Shown piece by piece: positions 11,030 through 22,076 of a stretch of DNA of 64,000 nucleotides; position 1 is the stretch's first letter, and every line of letters starts with the position of its first letter. This DNA is from Cryptomeria japonica (Eukaryota > Streptophyta > Pinopsida > Cupressales > Cupressaceae): contig NC_081413.1 of assembly GCF_030272615.1 (NCBI RefSeq), forward strand, positions 610,512,709 to 610,576,708, given 5' to 3'. A program made the translations under genes and the position numbers. The notes under the pieces were generated by a model. That model was not told where the DNA came from and made no database searches. It saw only the letters and a program-made list of their open reading frames with translations.

Positions 11030-12311
11030 TGTAATGCCCCACCAGGAAACCCTGAAGGGATAAAGCTAAAACACACGAATGGAGTGCAATAAATTTCTTT
11101 TAAAAAAGTTAAACACAACATAATGATACAACGAGATATCAAAGAACAGATTACACAGCAGAAGACATCAACTAACACCTAAAGAGTTTCCCAATGTGAT
11201 TACTTAATTCCACATTTAACTCAACTCATGCTAACTAAACCAATTAAGTTGATTAACTTAATTACAAGATAATACTTAAACAAAGAATAATTTCTTTAAT
11301 TAAGATTAAATCATATATAACATATGAATCCACCCATTAAGGTTAAAATATAGCTAATATGATGAAGTTCATTTATTAAGGTTGAAATGTAAATAAACAA
11401 ATGAAGTTCATCCATTAGAATTACAATTTTGGTAATATGATGAGTTCATCCAACAATTGTTATCCATTCATTTCATTCAATTTTTTATTAAACACATGCC
11501 ATGCATCTTGTTCCAAAACACACTATAATTTTATCATAACTAGAGAGATCTTCTCATGTATACTTAATTTCATTAACAATTATAGAATTCATTCTGCAAA
11601 TCAAACTACACTCTTTCATGAACCACATTACTGCATTAAGAGACGACTGCATACATGCATTTACAATAAATCTCATCTAATCCACTTATACATTCTATCA
11701 AAAAGCCATCCATACATGCTAACACTAAAAACATGAAAAATAAGAACAAAAGCATCACATAACACCAAATTGATATCGGAGTTCACTCCTAAAAGGGTAC
11801 ATCTCTGGGTCTTCTCAACTGCAAGACCCCTCTGATCATTTAAATAAGTTAAGGGTACATAAGTTTCACATCATTTACATTCCTGCCATCCAGACGAATC
11901 ATACCAATAAACAACCGACAACATCGGTCAATAATTACATAAATGATCCCTACAAAGAAATGGATCCAACTGAACATATCAAAACTAATACAAGGTCCAT
12001 TGCCTGACAGTACTCTAACTAGAGACCTGTCCCACTATGGTCAACCACAAATCAACACTCGACACCCACATAAAGGACAAGACCAATTAAAACACCATCA
12101 CAAGGCAACAACCAAACTAGAGACCAAAGACATAAATAGGTACCCCAAATCAACCAAACGAAAGGGTCCAAACAAACATATCAAGGCCTTGCCATTACTT
12201 AAACAAAAGCAAATACATAAATTAAACTTGCATAGGCAATAACCGGAAAAGGACAATCTTCTTTCCTATTGGTTTAAACAATAAAAGTCGATCAAGTTTC
12301 CTAAATGTTAT
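11030..12311 (-). repeat. TGTAATG-type LTR element, left part
   Basis: It begins TGTAATGCCCCACCAGGAAACCCTG, similar to the LTR start at 27100. It is AT-rich and non-coding, and is interrupted at 12311 by the complete element 12312-23849. The matching right part starts at 23850. Strand is inferred from relatives whose PBS lies to the left of the LTR. Confidence 0.6.
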
Positions 12312-13121
12312 TGTTTATGGTGAAAATGGATAACAATAATAACAAAATTGAAAGGCTAAATAAATCCAACCACTAAACCCTAGCCTAACAATGAACAAAG
12401 ATCCACCATAACATATGAAGATAACCTAAGACAATGCAAATAACTCAAAATCACAAAGATTATACCATCACATGTCCAATAGGGTTTTGATCTCCATTCT
12501 TCCTATCTCCATTGATCTTGCTTGATATACTTGCTCTCAGATTTTTATATGCACAAGAGCTCAACAAAGAACGGAATGTGGTTGCAAGTGGAATTGTAGT
12601 GTAGCCAAGTACTCCAAAATCAGTCATTAGGATGTGTCATTAGGATATGTCATTAGGATATGTCATTAGGGTTTGACAATGAAGAAAGCATCTCCTTAAA
12701 TAGAAGACACAATAAGAAATGTAGGGTTAAGATTGAGAGGTGTAAAAAGAGAGGTCGGCTAGGATTAGAGGGTAGGTAAAAGAAATAGTAAAATAATGAA
12801 AGAGGTAGGTAGTGTAGGAATTAAGAGATGAATGACATGTGTCATGTGTAGAAAAAGATAATGAATTAATTAAATAAATAAAGATTTATTTAATTAATAG
12901 AAGAAGTAGGACAATTAAATAAATAAAATATTTATTTAATTTAGGAAAGGGATAATTTAAATAAATAAATGTATTTATTTAAATGAGAAATAAGGCTAGA
13001 AGAGGATAAATGAATTAATTAAATAAATAAAGATTTATTTAATTAATAGAAGAATTAGGCTTAGATAATTAAATAAATAAAATATTTATTTAATTAGACA
13101 TGACAATTTTGAGTGTCTGCA
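12312..13121 (-). repeat. 3' LTR of the 11.5-kb element
   Basis: TGTTTATGG to TCTGCA on the plus strand. It matches 23040-23849 over the full 810 bp; the one difference I saw is G versus A at the third-last base. It contains four copies of a 16-bp unit (GTCATTAGGATATGT type) near 12625-12675, a TATTTAAGG box on the minus strand near 12698 that could be the LTR promoter, and five AT-rich palindromes of about 30 bp between 12860 and 13097. Confidence 0.95.
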
Positions 13122-13167
13122 TTTTGCCCCTCTTTGAGACAATGCGGCTTGTCGCGTTGTTTCAAAG
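13122..13167 (-). other. PPT of the 11.5-kb element, next to a hairpin
   Basis: On the minus strand AAAGAGGGGCAAAA abuts the LTR start TGCAGACACTC, the expected polypurine primer. It overlaps one arm of an inverted repeat, CTTTGAGACAA and TTGTTTCAAAG (about 13131-13167), so the tract may be partly paired in RNA. A second G-run with GGGGGCATATA lies at about 13207-13220. Confidence 0.8.
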
Positions 13168-13766
13168 AAGATAAGATGAACTGATACAGAGTTGCCCCAA
13201 GATGGGAATTATATGCCCCCTCGAGAGATTGGATGAAAATGTCTGAAAAGATTGCAGACAATCTCTCGATAAGAAAGACGGGATAGAATGGATTGACCGG
13301 ATAAAGTGACAAAGTCACGGGATGAGGAAGACTGACTCGGGAAATGAAGACAAGGGCTAGGCTAGGCTATAAGATAGACCACGGGCAAAAGACATCCTCA
13401 TTGTCATCCACACCCTTACGAGATCACAGTGCAGAGCGAGAAAAGAGCAACAGCAGTCAGCAGCGATGGCTTTGGTTCATAGATTTGACCATGTTCGCCG
13501 ATTCGAGCGACCAGCAGATGCAGGAGAGCCGATAAGTACCCGAAAACCTCCTCGTACTTTGATGCATTTATTGTTGTCATTAATGCATACTAGGTAATGT
13601 AATAAATGCGCATTTATGTCAAGAAAATGTGTTTGTGTCCAAAAATGCGAATTTGTGTCTTCCAAGTCAAATCGGCAGTTCTGTGATGAACATACGCTAT
13701 CGATTGGATAAGCTGCTGAGAGGATACACTCAAGAAGGTCCTCTAAGGAAGACTAAGATAGATCAA
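13168..13766. other. Non-coding stretch before hairpin array
   Basis: This is the 3' untranslated region of the 11.5-kb element in its own orientation, or the leader of the antisense PMD transcript. A 63-codon plus-strand reader at 13344 has no recognisable similarity. A lone relative of the hairpin loop (CTGTGATGAACA) lies near 13681 without a matching stem. Confidence 0.5.
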
Positions 13767-14041
13767 GGCACTTTGTGATGAACAGTGAGTACCAAGATAG
13801 AGTACTTTGTGATGAACAGGGAGTACTAAAATATGAGCAGCACTTTGTGATGAACAGGGAGTGCAAATGTGAGTAACACTTTGTGATGAACAGGGAGTGT
13901 CACACACGTAGTACTTTGTGATGAACAGGGAGTACTACTAGGATAGATAGCAACACTTTGTGATGAACAGTGAGTGTCACTAGGATAAATAGCTATGTGC
14001 ATTTAGATAGCGAGTAGCATTTTGTGATAAACAGTGAATGC
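13767..14041. repeat. Array of seven hairpins with a constant loop
   Basis: Seven units lie at 13767, 13801, 13840, 13876, 13909, 13953 and 14017. Each has the core ACTTTGTGATGAACAGNGAGT (loop nearly invariant), flanked by short arms that differ from unit to unit but stay complementary: AGTACT/AGTACT, GCACT/AGTGC, ACACT/AGTGT, TAGTACT/AGTACTA, ACACT/AGTGT, GCATT/AATGC. The first unit (GGCACT/AGTACC) is complete only if G:U pairing in the minus-strand RNA is allowed. Spacing is 34-64 bp. It lies between the PPT and the PMD reader. Confidence 0.85.
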
Positions 14042-14074
14042 CACTATGACTGACATGATTTGATTTGCTTGACT

Positions 14075-14640
14075 GCAGGAGTATTTGCTGATGCTAGAGT
14101 CACGAGAGAGATTCCCGTCGACGCAGAGGTTGCGACTTGAGTTGACAGCCGAGGACTGAGCTGTGATTAAGGTTATGGGATTGAGATACATTCTGTATGT
14201 GCCTGAGTTTTGGGTGAACATGGGATTGTTGACTGCACTGGCTGAGAGATGGCACTCAGAGACTTGTAGTTTGCATTTGCCGATGGGTGAGATGACAGTC
14301 ACCTTGGAGGATGTATACAGGATTCTACAGATACCGATAGATGGAAAGTTAGTACCCTATGATCGAGACGGAGATAGGGATGCACTGAGATGAGTGTTCT
14401 AGGATCCAGGACTAGGGATGAGGGTGGGACATGTGGCATGGGATACCATGACATGGACAGGATTAGCACTACCAATAGTGTTGACAGGAGTTATCAGTGG
14501 GTTCCTCTGTTTGGATAGGATGACACGAGGGGTGGCTGCAGGGGACATAGGGGCCAGGAGAGTTGATCTTGGGGTGGGTCCTTCTAGGGCTCAAACTCCG
14601 TCGAGGCCAGGCGGCTCCGAGGAAGGGAATTTATCATAGC
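14075..14640 (+). pseudogene. Antisense ORF with plant mobile domain (PMD)
   Basis: It is on the strand opposite to gag-pro. The reader has RLRLELTAED, a TGA at about 14158 (probable former CGA), then MGLRYILYVPEFWVNMGLLT, ALAERWHSETCSLHLPMGEM and TVTLEDVYRILQIPIDG (to about 14343). The series ERW-x-ET-HLP-x-GEMT-x-TL-DV is the signature of the plant mobile domain (PMD/aminotransferase-like). The domain is found in host genes (MAIL/MAIN type) and is carried by some transposons. It is truncated: stops at 14391 and 14401 precede a C-terminal piece (14418-14639, VAWDTMTWTGLALPIVLTGV). Its role in the element is unknown; regulation or host interaction is a guess. No intact start is visible. Confidence 0.8.
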
Positions 14641-16374
14641 CGTAGAGGGCTCCCTATGTATCAGTATTGTACCATTTTTGTATTGTAGACACCTGCGGGT
14701 GATTTTGTAGCCATATGATTCTTTTGACATCATTGTATCATGACACTTTTGATTATATATGAGAGATGATCCATTTTTGCGGCAGCTATATGCATGCATA
14801 CCTTATGTGATGAAATGTTCTTATGTGATACATGTTTTATGATATGGATGCTTATATGATGCAATGCAATATATTTTTGTTCTTTTATGTTGTATATGTG
14901 ATGCATGATGCAAATGTGAATGTATGTAATGCAAATGAATATGATAATGCAAATGATTATTTACATAATGAAAATGTGAGATGTGCTAACATGTGTTGTA
15001 TGTAGGATGTGATGCAATTGTGATATCTATATGTATGTATGAAATGCTTATATGTGGTGATGTAGGTGTAGCTATATGAAATACAAATGTTTTTGGTGTG
15101 TCATTATACTCAGTCATGTGATAGCGGGCTACGCGGACTCGAGAAGGACAATGGAAGTCAATCAAGAAAGGGGGATGGAAGACAGAAGATATGAACGTGA
15201 AAGAGCTTCTTGTGCGTTATCATCATTGAGCTTTATTATGGCAAAATAGGTTATGACAATCGAGGCATTTGTTCGGCCCAGAAAGTCATTGTACCTGTTT
15301 GCATGGAGATAAGACAGTCACAAACAAGGAATGCCCCAGTTCATACTAGACTCACAGTGTCCTCATATCCTTGGACAAGTCATAGCATTACTAAGAGACA
15401 ATCCACAGATAGCAAATGCAAATAGGTGACGATACCCCATCCTCGCCTTTCTAGTCAAAGACATCCTGGAGATAGAATCTCTAGTCAAAGACATCCTGGA
15501 AAAGCTAAAAGACATGTCACCAAAAAGATAAAATCAAAAGAAAACCAAGACTCGACACCAACATCCACTGTAGTCCTTAAGTTTAGTGTCTCTTGTCACT
15601 TGTATAAGTCGAATTTTGATTGTGGTCACAATGTTCACTTTCACAAAAAGGATAGATAGCACTGAACCATATGTTGTCTGAGTCTGTTGAAAGATTTGAT
15701 TTTGTTGAAGCTCATTGTTGCTGCTGTGTCTCCTTTGAAACTGACTGAATCCATGAAACTGATACTTTATTGCGGAGAAGATGGAACTTTATTGCGGATC
15801 TTCGATGCAGATGTTGCTTTATTGTGGATTGTGCGTGGATAGACTTGAAGGAAGCTGGAAGAAACTGTACTCCTCGAAACATGTGATGTTCTCAGTTCCA
15901 CACCCATCACTAGACGTAGGAATTGGCCGTAGTCATAGATAGGATCTGATTTATTATGGATGGAAAGGGAGTGAAAAGGGAGGGTTATGGATGGCTAACC
16001 AATCTTAGGCAGATCAATAACAAGCCATGATGGGAATAGTTAAGTTTATTATGGATGAATTGGTCGTGAGTGTGTGCAAAGTGAAAGGATGAAAGAGAAT
16101 CCTGAAGGAGAGAGGAGCAATGTCTCTACGCATGGCGCTGGTGACCCAGTTTTCACCATGGTACTTGCCCAGGGCGCCACCGAAGTGGTTTTCACCGTTG
16201 GACGAAATTATTTCTCTTTACTTTTTTCGATTTTTCAATTTTTTTGTTGTCACAAGGCGCCTGTTTGCCAGGTTTTCACCATGTAACGATTTTTTTGTTT
16301 TATAATTTTTTTGTATTTTTGAAAATTTTTGATTTTTTTTGTATTTTTGAATTAGGATGTTCCGAAGAGCTTAT
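14641..16374. other. Non-coding spacer of the 11.5-kb element
   Basis: 14700-15080 is an AT-rich tract with many ATGCAAATG/ATGTGATGCA words. Two direct copies of TCTAGTCAAAGACATCCTGGA (20-21 bp) lie at about 15451 and 15480. TTTATTGCGGA occurs three times near 15770-15825. Three motifs of the form GGTGAAAACC followed by GGCGCC or AGCGCC (minus strand) lie at 16128-16285 just past the integrase end. No ORF is supported. Confidence 0.6.
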
Positions 16375-16610
16375 GTGTAGAACCTGCGAAGGTGCATGCT
16401 ATTGATAGGATCCTCCAAGGGTTCACCTTCTATAGTTGAGAGCTGATATGCCCCAGATCCATATGCTGCTGTGATGATGTAAGGACCAAGCCAGTTGGGT
16501 TCAAATTTGCCCTTCTTATCTCTGTCTTGTTGATTTTTGGGGCTTTCTCTCTGAGTACTAAGTCACCTACCTCAAATGTGCGAGGCTTGACTTTGTGATT
16601 GTAACTACAT
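16375..16610 (-). pseudogene. Integrase C-terminal (GPY/F) remnant
   Basis: The end of the gag-pro reader switches into integrase C-terminal sequence: CSYNHKVKPRTFEVGDLVLR, then after a frameshift near 16540 FEPNWLGPYIITAAYGSGAY and LSTIEGEPLEDPINSMHLRR. The GPY/F module and the preceding VKPRTFEVGDLVLR block belong to Ty3/gypsy integrases. The catalytic core, RNase H and RT that should lie upstream are absent: protease-linked sequence runs straight into it. This marks a large internal deletion inherited by a mobile copy. Confidence 0.85.
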
Positions 16611-18784
16611 TGTTCCTTGACTGAATGATGTGTAGCTTGAGTGACTGTCTTCCTTGATAAAGGAACTGAGATAGAATTACTAGTGTGTGGACTACACAGG
16701 CCCATATGCGTGTCACCTAAAGAAGTTTGGGCATCCCTGATAACAAAGTCCTTTAAGGAAGCTCCATTAAAGGTCCATGATGTATCACCAGAAGGAAAAG
16801 GATGTGTGGAACAAGTGGAAGAGTTATGAAGGCCTATGATTACAAAAAGAAGTGAAAGTAGGATAGCATGATGGAGACTTAGGATCAACAAGTGTTCTTT
16901 TTGACTTGAAATTTTAGAACTTTTGCCCCCAGTTATTTTGATATTAGGAGAGATCAACTCTTTCTCTTTTTGCTTCATAGGATTTTTATCCTTGACTTTG
17001 ATTTTTGCAGAGTCCAATAGCTTTTGATTTTGATTTGGACTAAAGGACTTTTCTTTATTTTTGACTTTTAGATTTTTCTTTTCAAAGCTTGATTTGTGAT
17101 CCCCAATGAGTAAGGGCTTTTGTAATTCTTGTTGATCCAAGTTTGGGAGCGAAGTGGAAATGGAATGAGTGGATGAAATGGTAAGGCTATGTGAGTTCTC
17201 AAGAGGGTTGGCGATATGCTCAATAGATTCTTCACTGGGACCACTCTTAGGACTATTGATATCAAGAGCTGCTTGCACCGCTGGAGGAGATTTGCATTCG
17301 GACTTAGTAGCCACAACACTAGGTGGTTCACACACAATTCCTTGGTCTTGCATATTGCTTGTAGATTGTTCTTGTCGATTGAATGTCTTAGGAGACTGTG
17401 GGAGTTGATCAACATAAAAGATATACTCACCACATCCCATGTCTTTAATCTTGAACTTGTCTTCTTTTAGCTCTGCCTGTTTTGATGTAGAAGCTTTTAA
17501 GGATTCAGGATCCACGTATGCCAATGAAGGAATAGCTTCACGATTGACTGGGATTGTTATTTCTGATATAGGTTGTAGATTGTTGCAATAGATGAATGGA
17601 TTTGGATCCACTTTGACGGTCACTTCAACTCCATTGTGTGGAAACTTGATACATCGATGATATGTAGATGGTATTGCTCTCATCTCATGAATCCATGGAC
17701 GCCCTAGCAATATGTTGTATGTGAGATCCAGATCAAGTACTTGACAAACCACATCCTTTGTAACTGGCCCAACTCTAAGAGGCAAGGTGACTATGCCTTT
17801 GGATGAGCGCTCTTCATCATCATATGCCTTGATGTTAATTTTGTTTGTAGAATTCACAGCTTTGTCAGAATATCCCAATTGTCTTATGGTACTCAAGGTA
17901 CAAATGTTAAGACCTGCTCCTCCATCTATCAGGACTCGCTTTATTCGGTGTTTATGTATGAAGGCTTCAACGTGTAAAGGTGCATTATGAGGCTGACTTA
18001 TGGAGGCATCATCAGCTTCTGTGAATGTGAGGGAGTGTGGAATGGATAGGTATCCCACCATGGCTTGAAACTGGTCCATGTTCAGATCAGTAGGGACAGC
18101 AGTGTCTCTCAAGATTTTGTCGAGGATAGCTTTATGTGCAGGAGATATACGTAAGAGCTCAAGAATAGAGATGAGCGCAGGTGTCTTCCCTAGTTGTTCT
18201 ACAAGGTCGTACTCAGGCTTAATTGATAAAGGATTGGTATTCTTAGTGGAGGCACCTGGCAATGTAATCTTACCTCGACGGGTTGTAACATGACATTCAG
18301 AGGTAGATGCAGATGAGGATCCCACACCTTTTAGGACAATTTTGGGTCTCTGAGAAGAATTCTCAGGATTTTTGTTCTTGATGGTAATAGTAGAGATATG
18401 ATTGTCCATGGAGATGTGATTGATAGTAGAATCATAATTGTAAGATGCTCTAGTGTAATTGGCTTGATCATCTATGACTTTGCCTTTTCCTTTGTCATGT
18501 TTTGGGAATGGTTCCTTAAACACCTCATGCTCTTGATTAGATGAATGTCCCTCAATCTCAATGTCGCCTCTATCAATGAGATCTTGCACAATGTTTTTCA
18601 ATCGATGGCAATTACCTGTCTTGTGACCCTTGCTCTTATGAAACTCACAATACTCATCATCATTCCACCAATTCGGTTTGACCTTTGGTTCATATGGAGG
18701 AAAATCTGGGACCGTGATCACTTTGTTTGCTACAAGCTTTTTGAATACTGATTCAAGTGGTTCTCCCAATGGAGTGTACTTCCT
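16611..18784 (-). CDS. Gag C-terminus plus protease (Tat-like gag-pro)
   Basis: It continues the gag frame; only a TGA at 18785-18787 (P-stop-RKYTPLGEP, probably CGA before) separates them, and the apparent TTG start at 18769 is not a real start. In order: ESVFKKLVANKVITVPDF, a CxxH-type nucleocapsid motif CEFHKSKGHKTGNCHRLKN (about 18655-18600), and the protease with LIDGGAGLNIC (about 17931-17899; Asp-Gly-Gly rather than the usual Asp-Ser/Thr-Gly) and LLGRPWIHEMRAIPSTYH (about 17715-17660). A long Ser/Lys-rich linker follows, then a hydrophobic run LLSLLFVIIGL (about 16870-16835) that could span a membrane. The frame is open to the integrase remnant. A protein from this part is possible only by read-through of the TGA. 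Confidence 0.85.
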
Positions 18785-20476
18785 TCATGGTTTAGAAGTT
18801 GTTTGATTGTTCACTTGATTGTTGGTAGAATTTGATCCAGAAAAGACGAACTTTGGTCTCACTATATTGGCATCAACAACGCCATCATTAACTGTGTTCT
18901 TGTTCTTGTTCCAAAATTTTGGTTTGTCCTTTCCTTTGAAGTCCTCTTTGTTTTCTTTGAATAGTTTGATAACTCCTTGTTCAATTAAGACTCTTTCTGT
19001 TGCTAGGCCCTTTTCAATGACATCCTTGAATGTAGACAAACAAGCTTTTCTGAGATCATAGCCAATAGCCTTGTTAACATTTTGTGTGAACATCTCCACC
19101 ATTTGTTTTTGCGGGATTTCACAAGAGCATCTGCTAGATAGGTTTCTCCATCTCTGTAAAAATGTTGCGAAAGATTCTCCTTCTTTTTGTTTAGTATTGC
19201 ACAAGATAGTAACTGAGACATCTGTTTCAATGTTGTAAGAAAAATGCTGAATGAATGCTTCTGCCAAGTCGCCCCATGACTTAATACCGGGAGGTAATTG
19301 AGAAAACCATTCCATAGCTTGGTCACCTAAGCTCTGTGGGAACAACCTCATCAAGTATGTTTCTTCTGCCGCTACCTCAATGCAAGCTGTGAAGAATTGT
19401 CTTATGTGTGCCTTGGGGTCTCCTCTCCCTCTATATTTGTCGAATTTTGGTGTTACAAAGTGCGGAGGAAACGGAGGCATTGGAATGCTCTTATCAAAGG
19501 GATAAGGGCATATATCTCTCATAGTGTATGTAGGTTTGGATGTACTCATGTCCTCCACTTTCTTTTGTAGATCTCTAATTTGTTGCTCCAAATTATATTT
19601 GGGAGGAGATTGATTTCTTGTAGCATACCCCATGTTTGAAACACCCATTTGAGGAGGAGCTTGTTGCATGTATGGATGATACTGATCATAGACATGTCCA
19701 TATGGAGGTCTATATTGTTGCGACATATATGGAGCACTTGGCATAACTTCTTGTTGAGGAACCCCATATCTGTTTTGTGTGTATAAACCATATTCAATAG
19801 GTCTTTCATTTTCCATTGTGTTGCCCCCAATTTTGACATGAGGTCTCCTTGTGTCAAAATTTTGAGGATGTCCTTGAGTATCCGCTTGTCTTGATTGACC
19901 CATATCTTGAGCATGTGTTTGAGCATAGGGCCTCCATGATGGTCTTTGAATATAAGTATCATATGTTTGAGCTTGTGTATGTGGGATTGCCGGTTTTTGA
20001 AGCAGAACTGATGGTGACTCAGGCATCATATTCGGTCCTCTATTTCCTCCACTATTTGGTCTCCTTTGATCCATGTTGGGTTGAGCTTGTTGTGAGGGTC
20101 GACTTTCCATAAGTTGAGATAAGTCAAAATCATGCGGTATTTTAGCTCCACTTTGTGCCATCATGTTTAAAAAGTATTGACGATCTCTCTTCATTATCTC
20201 TTCAACCAATCTATTGAATTGAGGATCCATTATGGATTCTTGTATGTCTGCTGATAGTATTGAAGAGTTGTCAACATTGTCATTGTGTGTAGTATTGTTG
20301 TTTATAGCATTTGCGCTTTCCACATTTGGATTGTTTCTATAAACATTCATGTCTGGTAATGTAGTGTGCTCAGGATTGTAGAATAGATCATTGTCATACT
20401 CATAAGAACTCATATTTACGGATTCTTGAGCTTCTTTAGCTATTCTCCTAGATTTTTGAAGGCGGGTTTCAACCAT
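18785..20476 (-). CDS. Gag polyprotein of the 11.5-kb element
   Basis: An open 563-codon frame from an ATG (MVETRLQKSRRIAKEAQESV) to a TGA. The N-terminal half is low-complexity and rich in Gln, Tyr and Pro. The capsid Retrotrans_gag domain is at about residues 340-460: FVTPKFDKYRGRGDPKAHIR, then LMRLFPQSLGDQAMEWFSQL, FIQHFSYNIETDVSVTILCN and KEGESFATFLQRWRNLSSRC. The C-terminus is basic (FKGKDKPKFWNKNKN). Expected to build the virus-like particle in the cytoplasm. It is intact in this copy. The TGA at its end looks like a point mutation in a longer gag-pro frame rather than a natural terminator, because the nucleocapsid motif lies beyond it. Confidence 0.92.
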   Translation of the reverse strand: MVETRLQKSRRIAKEAQESVNMSSYEYDNDLFYNPEHTTLPDMNVYRNNPNVESANAINNNTTHNDNVDNSSILSADIQESIMDPQFNRLVEEIMKRDRQYFLNMMAQSGAKIPHDFDLSQLMESRPSQQAQPNMDQRRPNSGGNRGPNMMPESPSVLLQKPAIPHTQAQTYDTYIQRPSWRPYAQTHAQDMGQSRQADTQGHPQNFDTRRPHVKIGGNTMENERPIEYGLYTQNRYGVPQQEVMPSAPYMSQQYRPPYGHVYDQYHPYMQQAPPQMGVSNMGYATRNQSPPKYNLEQQIRDLQKKVEDMSTSKPTYTMRDICPYPFDKSIPMPPFPPHFVTPKFDKYRGRGDPKAHIRQFFTACIEVAAEETYLMRLFPQSLGDQAMEWFSQLPPGIKSWGDLAEAFIQHFSYNIETDVSVTILCNTKQKEGESFATFLQRWRNLSSRCSCEIPQKQMVEMFTQNVNKAIGYDLRKACLSTFKDVIEKGLATERVLIEQGVIKLFKENKEDFKGKDKPKFWNKNKNTVNDGVVDANIVRPKFVFSGSNSTNNQVNNQTTSKP

Positions 20477-22076
20477 GAACTAGGTGTTGACCAAGATGTG
20501 AGAGACTAGATGAAAAATGACGAGAGTATGGAAGACCAAGAGTTGTATGGAGTGTAAGTGAATCTTGAGGTGTACTTGCAATGTCCAAAGTGTAAGACCA
20601 AGTATGTAAGTAGTAGAGTAGGTGTGACTTCCAAAGAGAGGATAGTTTCTCTTGATGAGGTAAGCTGACCTTGACTCTAAGTAAGACCAAATGAGACCCA
20701 AAGGTAAGAAACCTTGATGAGGGACCACTTAGCAAAGTGTAGTAGTATGTAGTGTGTTGACAAAGTATGATGAGGACAAGCAAGTGACCTTTTGACTCAA
20801 GTTTAGACAAGTATGAATGTAAAATGAGATGTGAAGCAATGATGGACTATGTGAGACCTTAGAACAGGCTGAATGCTAGATGAAATCTGAAGAGACAACC
20901 TAGGAAGCTCAAGTATGCCGAAACTGATTTCTTTTGTTTGTTGGACTGTGAAATTTTTCCAATTTGTGAAGTTTTTGGTTGTGACCAAATCTGAATGTTT
21001 GACTATTTTTCGTGACAAGAGGACACAATGTTGATGAGGACTCAGTGTTTGCAAGTGTTTAGACTGACAATGACTCCAAGAAAAGTGTGTTGTTTGATGT
21101 AAAATTGTTTTGCATACACTTGAAGACACAAAAGACACAATGTTTTGCTGTTTGGTCTTGATTGTTTGAATGTTTAACATAAGTCAAGCACAATTCTTAT
21201 GGCTAGCCAAGACAATAGTTGTTGATCCCACATGGGGTTTTACCCCCAAGGCTACGCTATTTAGAGCGGATACTTAGATGCTTGACCTCACTGGCTCCAC
21301 CCTCGGCACTCACTTCTCGGGTCAGCCAAGCATCAGTCCCCATGAAAACTCCCCATGGCGAACTTTGTATCTCTACTAAGAACCGTATGTGTGTGGGCCG
21401 CTACCAGAGGTCCGACCTCCTGCCCCAACAACTAGAAGGATTTGGGCATCTAAAACAAAGAGGTGCTAGTAAGGGCATCCGCTCGTGTGGCCATACATGC
21501 GGCACTTTCAGCTCTGTAAATACAGAAGGCTCCCAGCCGGTAGGGGTTACACCCTACAAATGATCAAATAAATTTGATCAAACGGGTTTATGGGGAGACA
21601 TAGTGTCGGTATGAACTAATCAGCACACGTTATTCATAGTTTTCACCATGAATACATTTGATTATAGTGGTTTGGATGAGGTGGGTTTTCCTCGCTACCA
21701 CTTGGGTCGTTCTCTTCTCACTAGTAGTCCTAATGACCACACGGGAAGACAGGCCCTCTAAAGATTAAACAAAAAGAGCCTATTGCTCAAGACACAAAAG
21801 ACAGTGATTCAATTTTAGTGCACCAATTGAAGTGTTTGCTAGTCTATGAAAACAAGACACACAATAAAAATCCAAAAAACCTTGCCAAGGACCTGCAACA
21901 AAGATTTATTAGTAGTTTGGATTGTTTCAAATGATCACCCCTTCCTGCAAGTACACAAGTTAGGTAAATTTTAGATCCAAAAGACTTTGTGAAATAGGGG
22001 CCTTCAACAATGCGTTTTGTTGACCAATTTAAAGATCTGATTCATTATAAAAAAAGACCACCTATAAAATTTCAAG
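20477..22076. other. 5' leader of the 11.5-kb element
   Basis: No gene supported. The part at about 21190-21760 is richer in GC than its surroundings and has GCTAGCCAAGACAATAGTTG near its left end, followed by short complementary words; it may fold. Short plus-strand readers here are shadows. Packaging signals would be expected in this leader, but none can be named. Confidence 0.5.

Noticed and set aside
13767-14041. CRISPR-like array
   Set aside because: Plant retrotransposon context, variable spacing, and the repeats carry their own covarying stems; no spacers or cas genes.
18545-18769. TTG at 18769 as start of a separate protease gene
   Set aside because: The frame is continuous with gag across a single TGA that looks like a mutated CGA, so this is one gag-pro frame.
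21219-21563. 114-codon plus-strand ORF in the leader of the 11.5-kb element
   Set aside because: No recognisable domain, antisense to the element, and located in a structured GC-rich leader; no supporting homologue in the window.
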